A stretch of 64,000 nt of DNA, taken from contig NZ_CP097322.1 of assembly GCF_023515955.1 (NCBI RefSeq), positions 1,364,001-1,428,000 of the forward strand, given 5' to 3'. The position numbers and the translations under genes are program-made. Positions 8,596 to 17,202 of the stretch are shown here, piece after piece (the stretch's first letter is position 1; every line of letters begins with the position of its first letter). This DNA is from Streptomyces sp. RerS4. Its GTDB lineage: Bacteria; Actinomycetota; Actinomycetes; Streptomycetales; Streptomycetaceae. The notes beneath the pieces were generated by a model. That model did no database searches. It had not been told where the DNA came from and saw only the letters and a list, made by a program, of their open reading frames with translations.

Positions 8596-9993
8596 CTACA
8601 CCGCCGACTCCGGGGTGATGCGGCTGCGGACCGCCGACTGGACTTCCTCTTCCTCCGCCGGGTCCGTCGCCAGGCGGCGCAGGCGCGGGGCGACGCGGGC
8701 GTCGGCCGTCTCGGCGTGGTGGGCGGCGACCTCGCGGGTGGTCTCCTCGCAGTCCCAGAGGCATTCGACGGCGAAGCCGGCGGCGAAGGAGGGGTCCGTC
8801 GCGGCCAGGGCGCGGGCGACGCGGCCGCGCAGGTGCGAGGACGCCGTCTCGCGGTAGACGTGGCGCAGCACCGGCGCCGCGCAGCCGATCGAGAGCCGGC
8901 CCGCGCCGTCGACCAGGGCGAACAGGCGCACGCTGTCGGGGCCCGCGCCGCGGACGGTGGAGCGGAGGGCTCCGAGGACGAGTGCGGCGTCGTCGGGACC
9001 GCCGCGGGCCGCGAGGAGGGCCGCGGCGGCGGCTCCGAGGGCGTCGGGGCGGTGGATCCACAGTCGGGCCCGCTCGACGGCGGCGGGGCCGCACATGCGC
9101 TCGTAGGCGGCGACGGCGGGTTCGTCCCCGGCGGCTTCGATGAGGTCCAGGACGGCCGGGTTGTCCGGTTCGGCGAGGACCAGGTGGTGCAGGGCGGTGG
9201 CGCGGGCGGCTTCGCCCGAGGCGCCGGCGGCGGCCGCGAGGATGGCGGAGCGGTCCTCGGGGGCGGCGACGGCGGCCAGACAGCGGGCGGCGGGCACGTG
9301 CAGCGGGGTGCCGCGGCGCAGCCCGTCGGCGGCCCAGTCGAAGACGGCCTGGACGCCCCAGCCGGGTCGGGGGCCGTTCGGGGTGAGCTGGCGCTGCCAG
9401 CGGTCGAAGGAGCCCTGCTGTCGGGCGGCGCGCAGGCGCTCGCCGTGGCGGGGGGACTGCTCCCACAGGGACCAGGGCCGGGGCTCGTAGGCGTCGCGGA
9501 CGGCGGCGGCCAGCCGCGCCTCGCCCTCCGCCGTGGCGGGGAAGCGGGCGAGGACGGGTTCGGCGAGGGAGCGCAGTCCCTCGTCGTCGTCGCGCAGGGC
9601 GAGCTCGTCGAGGGCCCAGGCCCAGTTGGCGCCGGAGGCGGCGTAGCGGCGCAGCAGCATGAGCGCGTCGTCGCGGCCGTACGAGGCCAGGTGTCCGAGG
9701 ACGGACAGGGCGAGGCCCGTGCGGTGGTCGTCGTCGACGACGAGGTCGTCGGCGCTGAAGAGGTGGGCCTCGATGGCGCCGAGCGGGCCGTCGAGGTCCA
9801 GGTACAGGCGGGCGTAGTACAGGGAGCGGTTCTCGACCTGCCAGTCCTGGCGCGGGTCGCGGAGCACGCACTGGTCCAAGGCCGCGAGGGCCTGCGGCCG
9901 GGGGGCCGCGAGGGCGTGCAGCGTGCCGTCGCCGCGACCCCGCTGGAGGAGCCCGAGCAGGGTGCCGCTTGGCGCTATGACTGGTTCGAACAT
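8596..9993 (-). CDS. HEAT-repeat-like protein of unknown function
   Basis: A 465-residue cytosolic protein made largely of repeated Ala/Leu-rich helical units (for example VLRHVYRETASSHLRGRVARAL), typical of HEAT-like solenoids that act as protein-binding scaffolds. Trp-rich patches occur around residues 105-215 (WAWALDELAL, WSLWEQSPRHG). It has no signal peptide, membrane segment or catalytic motif. ATG 9993 is preceded by a short GAGG sequence. The upstream 340 bases hold no other clear gene except a possible 20-codon leader. I cannot assign a biological role. Confidence 0.75.
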   Translation of the reverse strand: MFEPVIAPSGTLLGLLQRGRGDGTLHALAAPRPQALAALDQCVLRDPRQDWQVENRSLYYARLYLDLDGPLGAIEAHLFSADDLVVDDDHRTGLALSVLGHLASYGRDDALMLLRRYAASGANWAWALDELALRDDDEGLRSLAEPVLARFPATAEGEARLAAAVRDAYEPRPWSLWEQSPRHGERLRAARQQGSFDRWQRQLTPNGPRPGWGVQAVFDWAADGLRRGTPLHVPAARCLAAVAAPEDRSAILAAAAGASGEAARATALHHLVLAEPDNPAVLDLIEAAGDEPAVAAYERMCGPAAVERARLWIHRPDALGAAAAALLAARGGPDDAALVLGALRSTVRGAGPDSVRLFALVDGAGRLSIGCAAPVLRHVYRETASSHLRGRVARALAATDPSFAAGFAVECLWDCEETTREVAAHHAETADARVAPRLRRLATDPAEEEEVQSAVRSRITPESAV

Positions 9994-10039
9994 GGGAATG
10001 GCCTCAAATCAAGCTGGGGACGCAACCGGGAATCGGGAT

Positions 10040-10102
10040 TCACAGGGCCGCGTAACAGCATGTGAGGACGTTCGCCGTCGTGTTCCGCTCGATGTAGACC
10101 AT
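10040..10102 (-). CDS. possible 20-residue leader peptide upstream of the HEAT-repeat gene
   Basis: ATG 10102 follows a GAGAAGG sequence, though only two bases separate it from the start. The reading frame encodes MVYIERNTTANVLTCCYAAL and stops 46 bases before the HEAT-repeat gene. The peptide has a Cys pair and no resemblance to known attenuator leaders I can name. It lies in the otherwise gene-free stretch 9994-10337, which is less G+C-rich than its neighbours. Could be chance. Confidence 0.25.
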   Translation of the reverse strand: MVYIERNTTANVLTCCYAAL

Positions 10103-10308
10103 TGCCTTCTCACTCTCGTCGGTGCTTCGCGGCCAGGGCGGCCGGTGTGGCGGGTGCGGGGGGATGGACACCCGTTGTGTCCAGCCCGCTCCTGCCCGTC
10201 CGTCAAGTTCACGAATCGAATCCGACGCCATGATGACCCAGGCGGTTTGTGTGCCGCGACCACATTTAAGGCCGCCGTGACCAAGCCGTGAGCTCCCGGG
10301 CCGGTCCT

Positions 10309-10327
10309 GGCCCGGTGAAACCGGGCC
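10309..10327 (-). terminator. hairpin terminator after ankyrin gene
   Basis: A perfect 8-bp inverted repeat (GGCCCGGT, loop GAA, ACCGGGCC) starts 11 bases beyond the ankyrin stop codon. Its position suits intrinsic termination of that minus-strand gene. Confidence 0.6.
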
Positions 10328-10337
10328 CCGAAGCGGA

Positions 10338-10757
10338 TTACTCGGCTCCGAAGAGTTCCAGCAGGTCGGCCTTGGCGAACATGCGGGCGGTGTCCACGGC
10401 GGAGGGGGTGCCGGCCGTCGGATCGGCGCCGCCGGCGAGCAGGGCGCGGATGACGGCTTCCTCGCCCTTGAACACGGCGCCGGCGAGCGGGGTCTGGCCG
10501 CGGTCGTTGGCGCGGTCGGCCTCGGCGCCGCGGGCGAGCAGGGCCGTGACGGTGGCGGCGTGGCCGTGGTAGGCGGCGAGCATGACGAGGGTGTCGCCAC
10601 GGTCGTTGGTGAGGTTCGCGGGGACGCCGGCGTCGAGGTAAGCGGTCAGCGTCTCGGTCTCGCCCTGTCGGGCGAGGTCGAAGATCTTGGTGGCCAGTTC
10701 GATGACGTCCTCGTCGGGGGCGTCGGGAGTTCCCGAAGCGTCCTGGTGCTCGCTCAT
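10338..10757 (-). CDS. ankyrin-repeat protein
   Basis: The 139-residue protein has three recognisable ankyrin units. Examples are GDTLVMLAAYHGHAATVTAL and GQTPLAGAVFKGEEAVIRAL, each followed by an ALL(A)GGADP-type turn. The N-terminal 25 residues are acidic and probably disordered. Such small cytosolic ankyrin proteins are common in Streptomyces and mediate protein-protein contacts; the partner is unknown. A perfect hairpin follows the stop. About 290 bases separate its start from the divergent smeA gene. Confidence 0.85.
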   Translation of the reverse strand: MSEHQDASGTPDAPDEDVIELATKIFDLARQGETETLTAYLDAGVPANLTNDRGDTLVMLAAYHGHAATVTALLARGAEADRANDRGQTPLAGAVFKGEEAVIRALLAGGADPTAGTPSAVDTARMFAKADLLELFGAE

Positions 10758-11049
10758 CGGGCGTTCCGCCTTTCACTCGCTGTGCGTCGGCAAGAGTTTT
10801 CCCAGGCCACGGGGGCCGGGGGCGTACGGGACCGCGTCCGTACGGGTGAAGTCGTCAGGGTAGCGCCCGGTCAGGGGCGTGAGGGGGCCCGGTCGACGGG
10901 CGCGCCAGTCGACGTGGGCCGGTCAAGTGAAAAACACCGGGGTTCACCCGTATGCACCTTTTATCGCATTGATACTTCCTGTGAGCCTGGAAGAACTGAT
11001 GGTGACCGTCCCCACCCACCAGGAGCCCTACTCACGAGGAGAACGTCCC

Positions 11050-11244
11050 ATGGTCCTGTCCATCTCAGGTGTCGTCCTGCTCGGCATCATCTGCTTCCTC
11101 TTCTTCAAGAAGGACGGGATGAAGCTGACGCACGCCTTCGTCTGCGCGCTGTTCGGCTTCTTCCTCGCCGGCTCCGCCATCGCCCCGAGCATCACGGCGA
11201 GCACGGCCAGCCTCGCGAGCCTCCTCGGCGGGATCAAGCTCTAG
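11050..11244 (+). CDS. smeA: small sporulation membrane protein SmeA
   Basis: A 64-residue membrane protein with two hydrophobic helices (about residues 3-19 and 29-45) joined by a short KKDGMK loop. ATG 11050 has a strong GAGGAGAA ribosome-binding site nine bases upstream. It stands directly before an FtsK/SpoIIIE-like gene on the same strand, as in the characterised smeA-sffA operon of S. coelicolor. There SmeA localises to sporulation septa and recruits SffA. The 290 bases upstream, including the A+T-richer stretch 10960-10985, probably carry its developmental promoter, but I cannot define the boxes. Confidence 0.82.
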   Translation: MVLSISGVVLLGIICFLFFKKDGMKLTHAFVCALFGFFLAGSAIAPSITASTASLASLLGGIKL

Positions 11245-11295
11245 GGGGTGTCCGCCCACCCACCGTCCGCACCACCACAACTCCAGGAGACGACC

Positions 11296-12954
11296 GTGGC
11301 CCGGCGCCCCTTCCCCCGCATCATCGGCAGCGGCAGCGCGTCGCTCACCCGGGGCCGCGAGCTCGCGCGCACGGCCGCCGACAGTGCCACGGACGTCCTC
11401 CATCCCCTCCTCGTCATCGGGCGCGGTCTGCGCGTCCTGGCGGCCCTCGGGCGCCGCAAGTGGGCGGAGACCCCCAAGGACAAGCGCGGCCCGGCGTTCT
11501 TCCTGGGCGTCGCGTGCGTCCTCGCGGTGGGGCTCGTCCCGTACGGTCCCCTCGCCGCGCTGATCTCGCTCATGGCGGCGGCGGCCTGGCAGGGCCGCGA
11601 CCGCACCCCGGTGAAGAGCGGACCCGGCGACGCCGAGACCGAGCGGCTCGGGGCCCTCTACGAGGCCCTCGTGCCGTACTTCTCCATCCCCGAGGACCCG
11701 AACCCGCTCTTCGCCCACGGCGGGGACTGGGAGCAGGCCTTCAGCGACTACGCGTTCGACGAGGCGGGCCGCGTCACCCGGCTGCGCATCCGCTACCCGG
11801 CCTACTTCACCGACGGGGAGGCCGCGTCCAGGGCACGGATCGAGGCCCTGCTGCACGCGAAGTCCGGGCGCGGGCGGGAGTACCTCTTCGAGTGGGACGA
11901 GGAGGGCAACCAACTCGACCTGTCCGTCCTGGCGGCGCTGCCGACGGGGGTCGCCGCGCAGCGCTTCGTGACCTCGCCGGGCGAGACCGTCCTCGGCTTC
12001 ACCGACCCCGGCGCCGTCCAGCGGACCCTGCCCGTCGTGGAGGGCGAGGAGTCCCGGGACATGCCGCCGGTGATCTGGCGGACCGGCCCCCGCTCCGCCG
12101 AGCCGCACCTGCTGGTGGTGGGGCAGCCCGGCAGCGGTACCTCCACCCTGCTGCGTTCGGTGGCCCTCCAGGCGCTGGGGCAGGGCGGTGACGTCCTGAT
12201 CGTCGAGGGAGGGGCGAGCGGCGAGTACGCCTGCCTGACCGGCCGCGTCGGGGTCCTGGCCGTCGAGTGCGGGCCCACGGGGGCGGAAGCCACCCTGGAG
12301 TGGGCGGCGCGGGAGACCGAGCGGCGCCTTATCGCCACGCACCGGGCGCGCGAGGCGGGCCGGCCCGCTCCGGAGGACGCCCGGCGCCCGCTGTGGATCC
12401 TGCTGGACCGGCCGAGCGTCCTCGCGCACCTGGCGGCGTCCGAGGGGCGGCCCGACCCCCTGGCGCGGCTCCAGGTGCCGCTGCGGCACGGCCGGGCGGC
12501 GTCCCTGACGGTGGTGGTGGCCGAGCAGTTCGACCATCTGGAGCTGCTGCACGAGGCGGTCTGGCAGCACACGCGGGCCCGGGTCGTCCTCGGGCCGGCG
12601 ACCGGCCGGCAGATCACGGACGTCCTGGGGCTGCCGCCGCACACCACGCCGCCCGCGCAGCTGCCGCCGGGCCGCGGGTACGCCCGGCTCGGCACGGGCG
12701 CCGTCCACCGACTCCAGGTGCCCGCGACCCCGGACCCGTACGACGACGCCACGCCGCCCGCGCAGCGTCAGGCGGTGCTGGAGCTGCTGCCGCAGCGGCA
12801 GGCCCCGGCCCCGGACGACGGCGAGGGCCACCCGACCCCGTCCAGGCCGCTCCAGGTGTTCCGGGCCCGGCACGGCTCGGGGGAGGCGGAGGCGATGCAG
12901 GCGACCTCGATCGACGCCTCGGAGATCCCGGAGGTCCCGGCGGAGGCCCCGTAG
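11296..12954 (+). CDS. sffA: SpoIIIE/FtsK-like protein SffA
   Basis: A 552-residue protein from GTG 11296 with an AGGAGA site five bases upstream. Two membrane helices lie at about residues 66-98, followed by a cytosolic domain with a P-loop at about 276-284. In S. coelicolor SffA acts with SmeA at sporulation septa and affects chromosome segregation. Here the P-loop reads GQPGSGTST: the usual Walker A lysine is replaced by threonine. A Walker B-like strand (LWILLD) is present. The protein is shorter than full FtsK and lacks a visible gamma DNA-recognition domain. It follows smeA by 51 bases and is presumably co-transcribed. Confidence 0.82.
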   Translation: MARRPFPRIIGSGSASLTRGRELARTAADSATDVLHPLLVIGRGLRVLAALGRRKWAETPKDKRGPAFFLGVACVLAVGLVPYGPLAALISLMAAAAWQGRDRTPVKSGPGDAETERLGALYEALVPYFSIPEDPNPLFAHGGDWEQAFSDYAFDEAGRVTRLRIRYPAYFTDGEAASRARIEALLHAKSGRGREYLFEWDEEGNQLDLSVLAALPTGVAAQRFVTSPGETVLGFTDPGAVQRTLPVVEGEESRDMPPVIWRTGPRSAEPHLLVVGQPGSGTSTLLRSVALQALGQGGDVLIVEGGASGEYACLTGRVGVLAVECGPTGAEATLEWAARETERRLIATHRAREAGRPAPEDARRPLWILLDRPSVLAHLAASEGRPDPLARLQVPLRHGRAASLTVVVAEQFDHLELLHEAVWQHTRARVVLGPATGRQITDVLGLPPHTTPPAQLPPGRGYARLGTGAVHRLQVPATPDPYDDATPPAQRQAVLELLPQRQAPAPDDGEGHPTPSRPLQVFRARHGSGEAEAMQATSIDASEIPEVPAEAP

Positions 12955-12969
12955 CCCGCTCCGGGAGTC

Positions 12970-14472
12970 CTACGCGACGAACGTGCGCGGCGGCTCCGCC
13001 CCGCCGCCGCCCGCTCCGGTGGCCACCAGTCGCGCCGCCGCCGCGAGGCGGGCCGCGGCCTCCTCGGCCACCGGCCCGCCCACCGTGAACGGCAGCCGGA
13101 CGTACCCCTCGAAGGCGCCGTCCACCCCGAACCGGGGGCCCGAGGGAACGCGTACGCCGACCCGCTCCCCCACCTCGGCGAGCCGGGACCCGGACAGCCC
13201 GCCCGCGCGGGCCCACAGGGTGAGCCCGCCGAGCGGGACCTCGAACTCCCAGTCCGGCAGCTCCCGGCGCACCGCCGTGACGAGCGCGTCCCGGTTCTCC
13301 CGGGCCTGGTGGCGGCGGATCCCGACGGCCTCCTGCCAGCCCCCGCTGCGCATCAGCCAGTTCACGGCGAGCTGTTCCAGGACGGGGGTGCCGAGGTCGG
13401 CGTAGGCGCGGGCGGCGACGAGGCTGCGGATGACGTCCGGGGCCGCGCGGACCCAGCCGATGCGCATCCCCGCCCAGAAGGCCTTGCTGGCGGAGCCGAC
13501 GGTGATCACGGTGGAGCCGGCCGGATCGAAGGAGCAGACCGGGCGCGGCATGGTCATGTCCGGGTCCAGTTGGAGTTCGGCCATGGTCTCGTCGGCGATC
13601 AGGACGGTGCCGGCCGAGCGGGCGGCCTCGACCATGGCGCGGCGCTGCTCCTCGGAGGCGAGGGCGCCGGTCGGGTTGTGGAAGTCGGCGACGACGTAGG
13701 CGAGGCGGGGGGCCGCGTCGCGCAGGACCTGGCGCCAGACGTCCATGTCCCAGCCGCTGAGCCCGTCCCCCATGGCGACGGGGACGAGGCGGACGCCGGC
13801 GGCGCGCATGAGCTGGAGGATGTTGGCGTAGGAGGGGGATTCGACGGCGATCCGCTCGCCCCGGCCGGCGAAGAGGCTGCAGATGGCGTCTATGGCGCCC
13901 ATGGCGCCGGTGGTGACCATGATCTGTTCGGGCATGGTCGGGATGCCGCGTTCGGTGTAGCGGTCGGCGAGCATGCGGCGCAGGGCGGGCAGTCCGGCCG
14001 GGTAGTCGCCGTGGGTGTGCGCGTACGGCGGCAGTTCCTCCAGAGCGCCCTGGACGGCCTTGGTGAGCCAGGGCTCGGGGGCGGGCAGGGCCGCGCAGCC
14101 GAGGTCGATCATCGAGCCGAGGGACTCGGGCGGGAGGGGCTCCAGACCCCGCGCGGGCAGCGGGTTGCCGGCCGGTACGGAGGTCCAGCTGCCGGCGCCG
14201 CGGCGGGATTCGAGGAAGCCCTCGCCGCGCAGGGCCTCGTAGGCGGCGGCGACGGTGGTGCGGCTGAGGGAGAGGGCGACGGCCAGCTCGCGTTCGGCGG
14301 GCAGGCGGGCGGCGACGGGGACGCGGCCTTCGAGGACGAGCAGGCGGATCCCGTCGGCGAGGGTGCGGTAGGCGGGGGGTTTGCGGGAGCCGGGCGGGCC
14401 GGGGCGTTCCTGCTGGGAGGTGATCAGGCGGGCGAGCTGTGCGGCACCGACCGCTGAGGTCCACTGAGCCAT
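12970..14472 (-). CDS. MocR-type GntR regulator with aminotransferase-like domain
   Basis: From ATG 14472 (GGTGGA upstream) the product has 500 residues. An N-terminal winged helix-turn-helix of GntR type spans about residues 25-105 (LSRTTVAAAYEAL). It is fused to a fold-type I aminotransferase domain that keeps the PLP lysine, K330, in SASKAFW. MocR proteins bind PLP or a PLP adduct as effector and commonly control vitamin B6, GABA or amino-acid genes. No pdx or gab gene is adjacent. The divergent gene is a glycerophosphodiesterase, and a palindromic operator lies between them. The target is therefore unknown; autoregulation is likely. Confidence 0.88.
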   Translation of the reverse strand: MAQWTSAVGAAQLARLITSQQERPGPPGSRKPPAYRTLADGIRLLVLEGRVPVAARLPAERELAVALSLSRTTVAAAYEALRGEGFLESRRGAGSWTSVPAGNPLPARGLEPLPPESLGSMIDLGCAALPAPEPWLTKAVQGALEELPPYAHTHGDYPAGLPALRRMLADRYTERGIPTMPEQIMVTTGAMGAIDAICSLFAGRGERIAVESPSYANILQLMRAAGVRLVPVAMGDGLSGWDMDVWRQVLRDAAPRLAYVVADFHNPTGALASEEQRRAMVEAARSAGTVLIADETMAELQLDPDMTMPRPVCSFDPAGSTVITVGSASKAFWAGMRIGWVRAAPDVIRSLVAARAYADLGTPVLEQLAVNWLMRSGGWQEAVGIRRHQARENRDALVTAVRRELPDWEFEVPLGGLTLWARAGGLSGSRLAEVGERVGVRVPSGPRFGVDGAFEGYVRLPFTVGGPVAEEAAARLAAAARLVATGAGGGGAEPPRTFVA

Positions 14473-14563
14473 GACGTCCGGTCCACCTTCGTCGGATTGG
14501 CCTCGGGACCGGGGGTCCGGGGCCGGTATTGGATTGGTTCCGCGAGCCCAGAGTGCCATGGTG

Positions 14564-14579
14564 TGGTCCGTTCGGACCA
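14564..14579. promoter_or_regulatory. palindromic operator candidate between mocR-like gene and glpQ-like gene
   Basis: TGGTCCG-TT-CGGACCA is a perfect 7-bp inverted repeat lying 92 bases upstream of the MocR start and 97 bases upstream of the divergent gene. GntR/MocR dimers bind such sites, so it is the best candidate for autoregulation. Confidence 0.5.
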
Positions 14580-14663
14580 GGTGGGTGGGGGCGGAGGGGT
14601 GGCGGTGGACACGCGTTCACCTCGCGGCCACGTCGTCGCTCACGTCCCACCGGGTCCAGGGGG

Positions 14664-14669
14664 CATACT
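14664..14669 (+). promoter_or_regulatory. -10 box for leaderless glycerophosphodiesterase transcript
   Basis: CATACT ends six bases before GTG 14676 and there is no ribosome-binding site, pointing to a leaderless transcript. Confidence 0.4.
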
Positions 14670-14675
14670 GCCGCC

Positions 14676-15446
14676 GTGACTCACGTACGCCTGCGCCACC
14701 CGTATCTGGACCACCCGGCTCCGATTCCCTTCGCCCATCGGGGTGGGGCCGCGGACGGGCTGGAGAACACCGCCACCGCGTTCCGCCGGGCGGCCGACGC
14801 CGGGTACCGGTACTTCGAGACCGACGTGCACGCGACGGCGGACGGCAAGCTCGTCGCCTTCCACGACGCGACGCTGGACCGGGTGACGGACGGGACGGGC
14901 CGGATCCGAGAGCTGCCCTGGAGCCGGGTGCGCGAGGCCCGCGTGGGCGGGACGGAGCCGCTGCCGCTCTTCGAGGAGCTGCTGGAGGAGTTCCCCGAGG
15001 CCCGCTGGAACGTGGACATCAAGGACGAGTCGGCCCTGATCCCGCTGGTGAACCTGATCGCGCGCACCGGCGTCTGGGGCCGGGTGTGCGTGGGCTCCTT
15101 CTCGGAGAGCCGGGTGGCGCGGGCCCAGCGGATCGCCGGCCCCCGCCTGGCGACCTCGTACGGGGTGCGCGGCGTCGTCGGGCTGCGGCTGCGCTCGTAC
15201 GCCATCCCAGCGGCGCTGCGCGTGGGCGCGGTGGCGGCGCAGGTGCCGGAGACGCAGTCCGGGATCCGGGTGGTCGACCGGCGCTTCGTACGCACCGCGC
15301 ACCAGCGGGGCCTCCAGGTGCACGTCTGGACCGTGAACGAACCGGAACGTATGGATTCGCTGCTCGACCTGGGTGTCGATGGCATCATGACCGACCGGAT
15401 CGACATCTTGCGCACGGTCTTGGACCGGCGCGGCGCCTGGGCCTGA
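14676..15446 (+). CDS. glycerophosphodiester phosphodiesterase
   Basis: A 256-residue protein from GTG 14676. It carries the GDPD active-site signature HRGGAADGLENT near residue 21 and the metal-binding ETDVHATADGKLVAFHD near residue 50, with the C-terminal TVNEPERM and DGIMTDRID segments of the TIM barrel. It hydrolyses glycerophosphodiesters to glycerol 3-phosphate and an alcohol. No signal peptide is seen, so it is probably cytosolic. The start is chosen because the -10-like CATACT lies six bases upstream. It precedes an MFS gene by 69 bases and may be co-transcribed with it. Confidence 0.9.
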   Translation: MTHVRLRHPYLDHPAPIPFAHRGGAADGLENTATAFRRAADAGYRYFETDVHATADGKLVAFHDATLDRVTDGTGRIRELPWSRVREARVGGTEPLPLFEELLEEFPEARWNVDIKDESALIPLVNLIARTGVWGRVCVGSFSESRVARAQRIAGPRLATSYGVRGVVGLRLRSYAIPAALRVGAVAAQVPETQSGIRVVDRRFVRTAHQRGLQVHVWTVNEPERMDSLLDLGVDGIMTDRIDILRTVLDRRGAWA

Positions 15447-15515
15447 CCGGCCCGTGGGCGGCGCCGCCCCCGGTGCCACGGCCGGGCGGTTACGGGGACC
15501 AGCGAGGGGGCGCTC

Positions 15516-16886
15516 ATGAGTGAGCGGACGGACACGGAAGCGGAGTCCGGCGCGGAGGACGGCAGAACGGCCGCCGCGCGCCGGCGTGAACAGCACGGGT
15601 GGTACTTCTACGACTTCGCGTGCTCGGTGTACTCGACGAGCGTGCTGACGGTGTTCCTCGGCCCGTACCTGACGGCGATCGCCAAGGCCGCCGCCGACGC
15701 CGAGGGATTCGTCCACCCGCTCGGGATCCCGGTCCGGGCCGGGTCCTTCTTCGCCTACTCGGTGTCGGTCTCGGTGATCGTGGCCGTCCTGATCATGCCG
15801 CTGGCCGGGGCGGTCGCCGACCGTACGGGGCGCAAGAAGCCGCTGCTGGCGGTGGCGGCCTACACGGGCGCGGCGGCGACGACCGGAATGTTCTTCCTGG
15901 GCGGTGACCGCTACCTGCTGGGCGGGCTGCTGCTGGTCGTCGCGAACGCCTCGCTGTCGGTCTCGATGGTGCTCTACAACGCCTACCTGCCGCAGATCTC
16001 CACGCCCGACGAGCGCGACACGGTCTCCTCGCGGGGGTGGGCCTTCGGCTACACCTCGGGCGCCCTGGTGCTGGTGCTGAACCTGGTGCTCTTCCAGGGC
16101 CACGAGTCCTTCGGCCTCTCGGAGGGGGCCGCCGTACGGATCTGTCTGGCCTCGGCCGGCTTGTGGTGGGGGGCGTTCACGCTGATCCCGCTGCGCCGGC
16201 TGCGCGACCGGGCGGTGGTGCGGGAGCCGGGCGAGGCCGCGGCCGTCAGTGGCTGGCGGCAGCTGGTCGCGACCCTGAAGGACATGCGGCGCTATCCGCT
16301 GACGCTGTCGTTCCTGCTGGCCTACCTGATCTACAACGACGGCGTCCAGACCGTGATCTCCCAGGCCTCGGTCTACGGCTCGGAGGAACTGGAGCTGGAG
16401 CAGTCGACGCTGATCGTGGCGGTGCTGCTGGTCCAGGTGCTGGCGGTCGCGGGGGCCCTGGGGATGGGCCGACTGGCCCGCTCGTACGGGGCGAAGCGCA
16501 CCATCCTCGGATCCCTCGCGGCGTGGGCGGTGACGCTGGCCGCCGGGTACTTCCTGCCGGCGCGGACCCCGGTGTGGTTCTTCGCCCTGGCGGCGATGAT
16601 CGGTCTGGTGTTGGGCGGCAGCCAGGCGTTGTCGCGTTCGCTGTTCTCGCACCTGGTGCCGGCGGGCAAGGAGGCCGAGTACTTCTCCGCGTACGAGATG
16701 AGCGACAAGGGCCTGAGCTGGGTGGGACCGCTCGTCTTCGGCCTGACGTATCAAGTCACGGGCAGCTACCGGGACGCGATCATCTCGCTGGTGGTCTTCT
16801 TCGCACTGGGTTTCGTGCTCCTCGCCCGGGTGCCGGTGCGGCGCGCGATGGAGGCGGCGGGCAATCCTGTTCCCGAGCGCGTGTGA
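15516..16886 (+). CDS. MFS transporter, UMF1/Atg22-like family
   Basis: A 456-residue integral membrane protein with about 12 hydrophobic helices. The motifs GWYFYDFACSVYS near the N-terminus and GGSQALSRSLFSHLVPAGKEAEYFSAYEMSDKG in two adjoining pieces near residue 370-400 are typical of UMF1-type transporters related to yeast Atg22. ATG 15516 follows a GAGGGGGCG sequence. The substrate is unknown; family members are suggested exporters of amino acids or other metabolites. Its conserved position between the glycerophosphodiesterase and rbpA does not identify a substrate. Confidence 0.88.
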   Translation: MSERTDTEAESGAEDGRTAAARRREQHGWYFYDFACSVYSTSVLTVFLGPYLTAIAKAAADAEGFVHPLGIPVRAGSFFAYSVSVSVIVAVLIMPLAGAVADRTGRKKPLLAVAAYTGAAATTGMFFLGGDRYLLGGLLLVVANASLSVSMVLYNAYLPQISTPDERDTVSSRGWAFGYTSGALVLVLNLVLFQGHESFGLSEGAAVRICLASAGLWWGAFTLIPLRRLRDRAVVREPGEAAAVSGWRQLVATLKDMRRYPLTLSFLLAYLIYNDGVQTVISQASVYGSEELELEQSTLIVAVLLVQVLAVAGALGMGRLARSYGAKRTILGSLAAWAVTLAAGYFLPARTPVWFFALAAMIGLVLGGSQALSRSLFSHLVPAGKEAEYFSAYEMSDKGLSWVGPLVFGLTYQVTGSYRDAIISLVVFFALGFVLLARVPVRRAMEAAGNPVPERV

Positions 16887-17033
16887 ACGGCACGTCCGAA
16901 TGGCAGGTTCCGGCCCGCACCCACGAACGAATCCCGAACGAATTTCGACGTTGAAGCAAAGGGCCGGTAGTGTACGCCTTTGGCCTGCCAGGCGGACCGT
17001 TACTGCGCGGTGCAGATGCATGGACGTTGGGTG

Positions 17034-17051
17034 ACATCTGCTGCCAGATGT
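17034..17051. promoter_or_regulatory. palindrome in the rbpA upstream region
   Basis: ACATCTG-CTGC-CAGATGT is a perfect 7-bp inverted repeat, flanked by GTG and GAC, in the 316-base gap between the MFS gene and rbpA. It lies about 65 bases upstream of the SigR -35 element. It could be an operator or the end hairpin of the MFS transcript. The rest of the gap (16887-17202) is unusually A+T-rich for this genome and also contains a possible TTCGAC/TAGTGT promoter pair at 16944-16973. Confidence 0.4.
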
Positions 17052-17115
17052 GACAAAACGGGCACTGGTGGGTACAACAAGGGGCGGCACGACGGGCGAC
17101 GCACGACCCGGAGCG

Positions 17116-17141
17116 GGAATCTATACCGCCGACCGGACGTT
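17116..17141 (+). promoter_or_regulatory. SigR-type promoter of rbpA
   Basis: GGAAT at 17116-17120 and GTT at 17139-17141 are separated by exactly 18 bases, matching the SigR consensus GGAAT-N18/19-GTT. rbpA of S. coelicolor is an established SigR target, so thiol-oxidative stress induction is expected. The start codon lies about 60 bases downstream. Confidence 0.75.
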
Positions 17142-17202
17142 GACCGGATGACGACGACAGCGACACCTGTCCTGTGGGCGACAAGCCCGGGAGGCACGAT
17201 TC

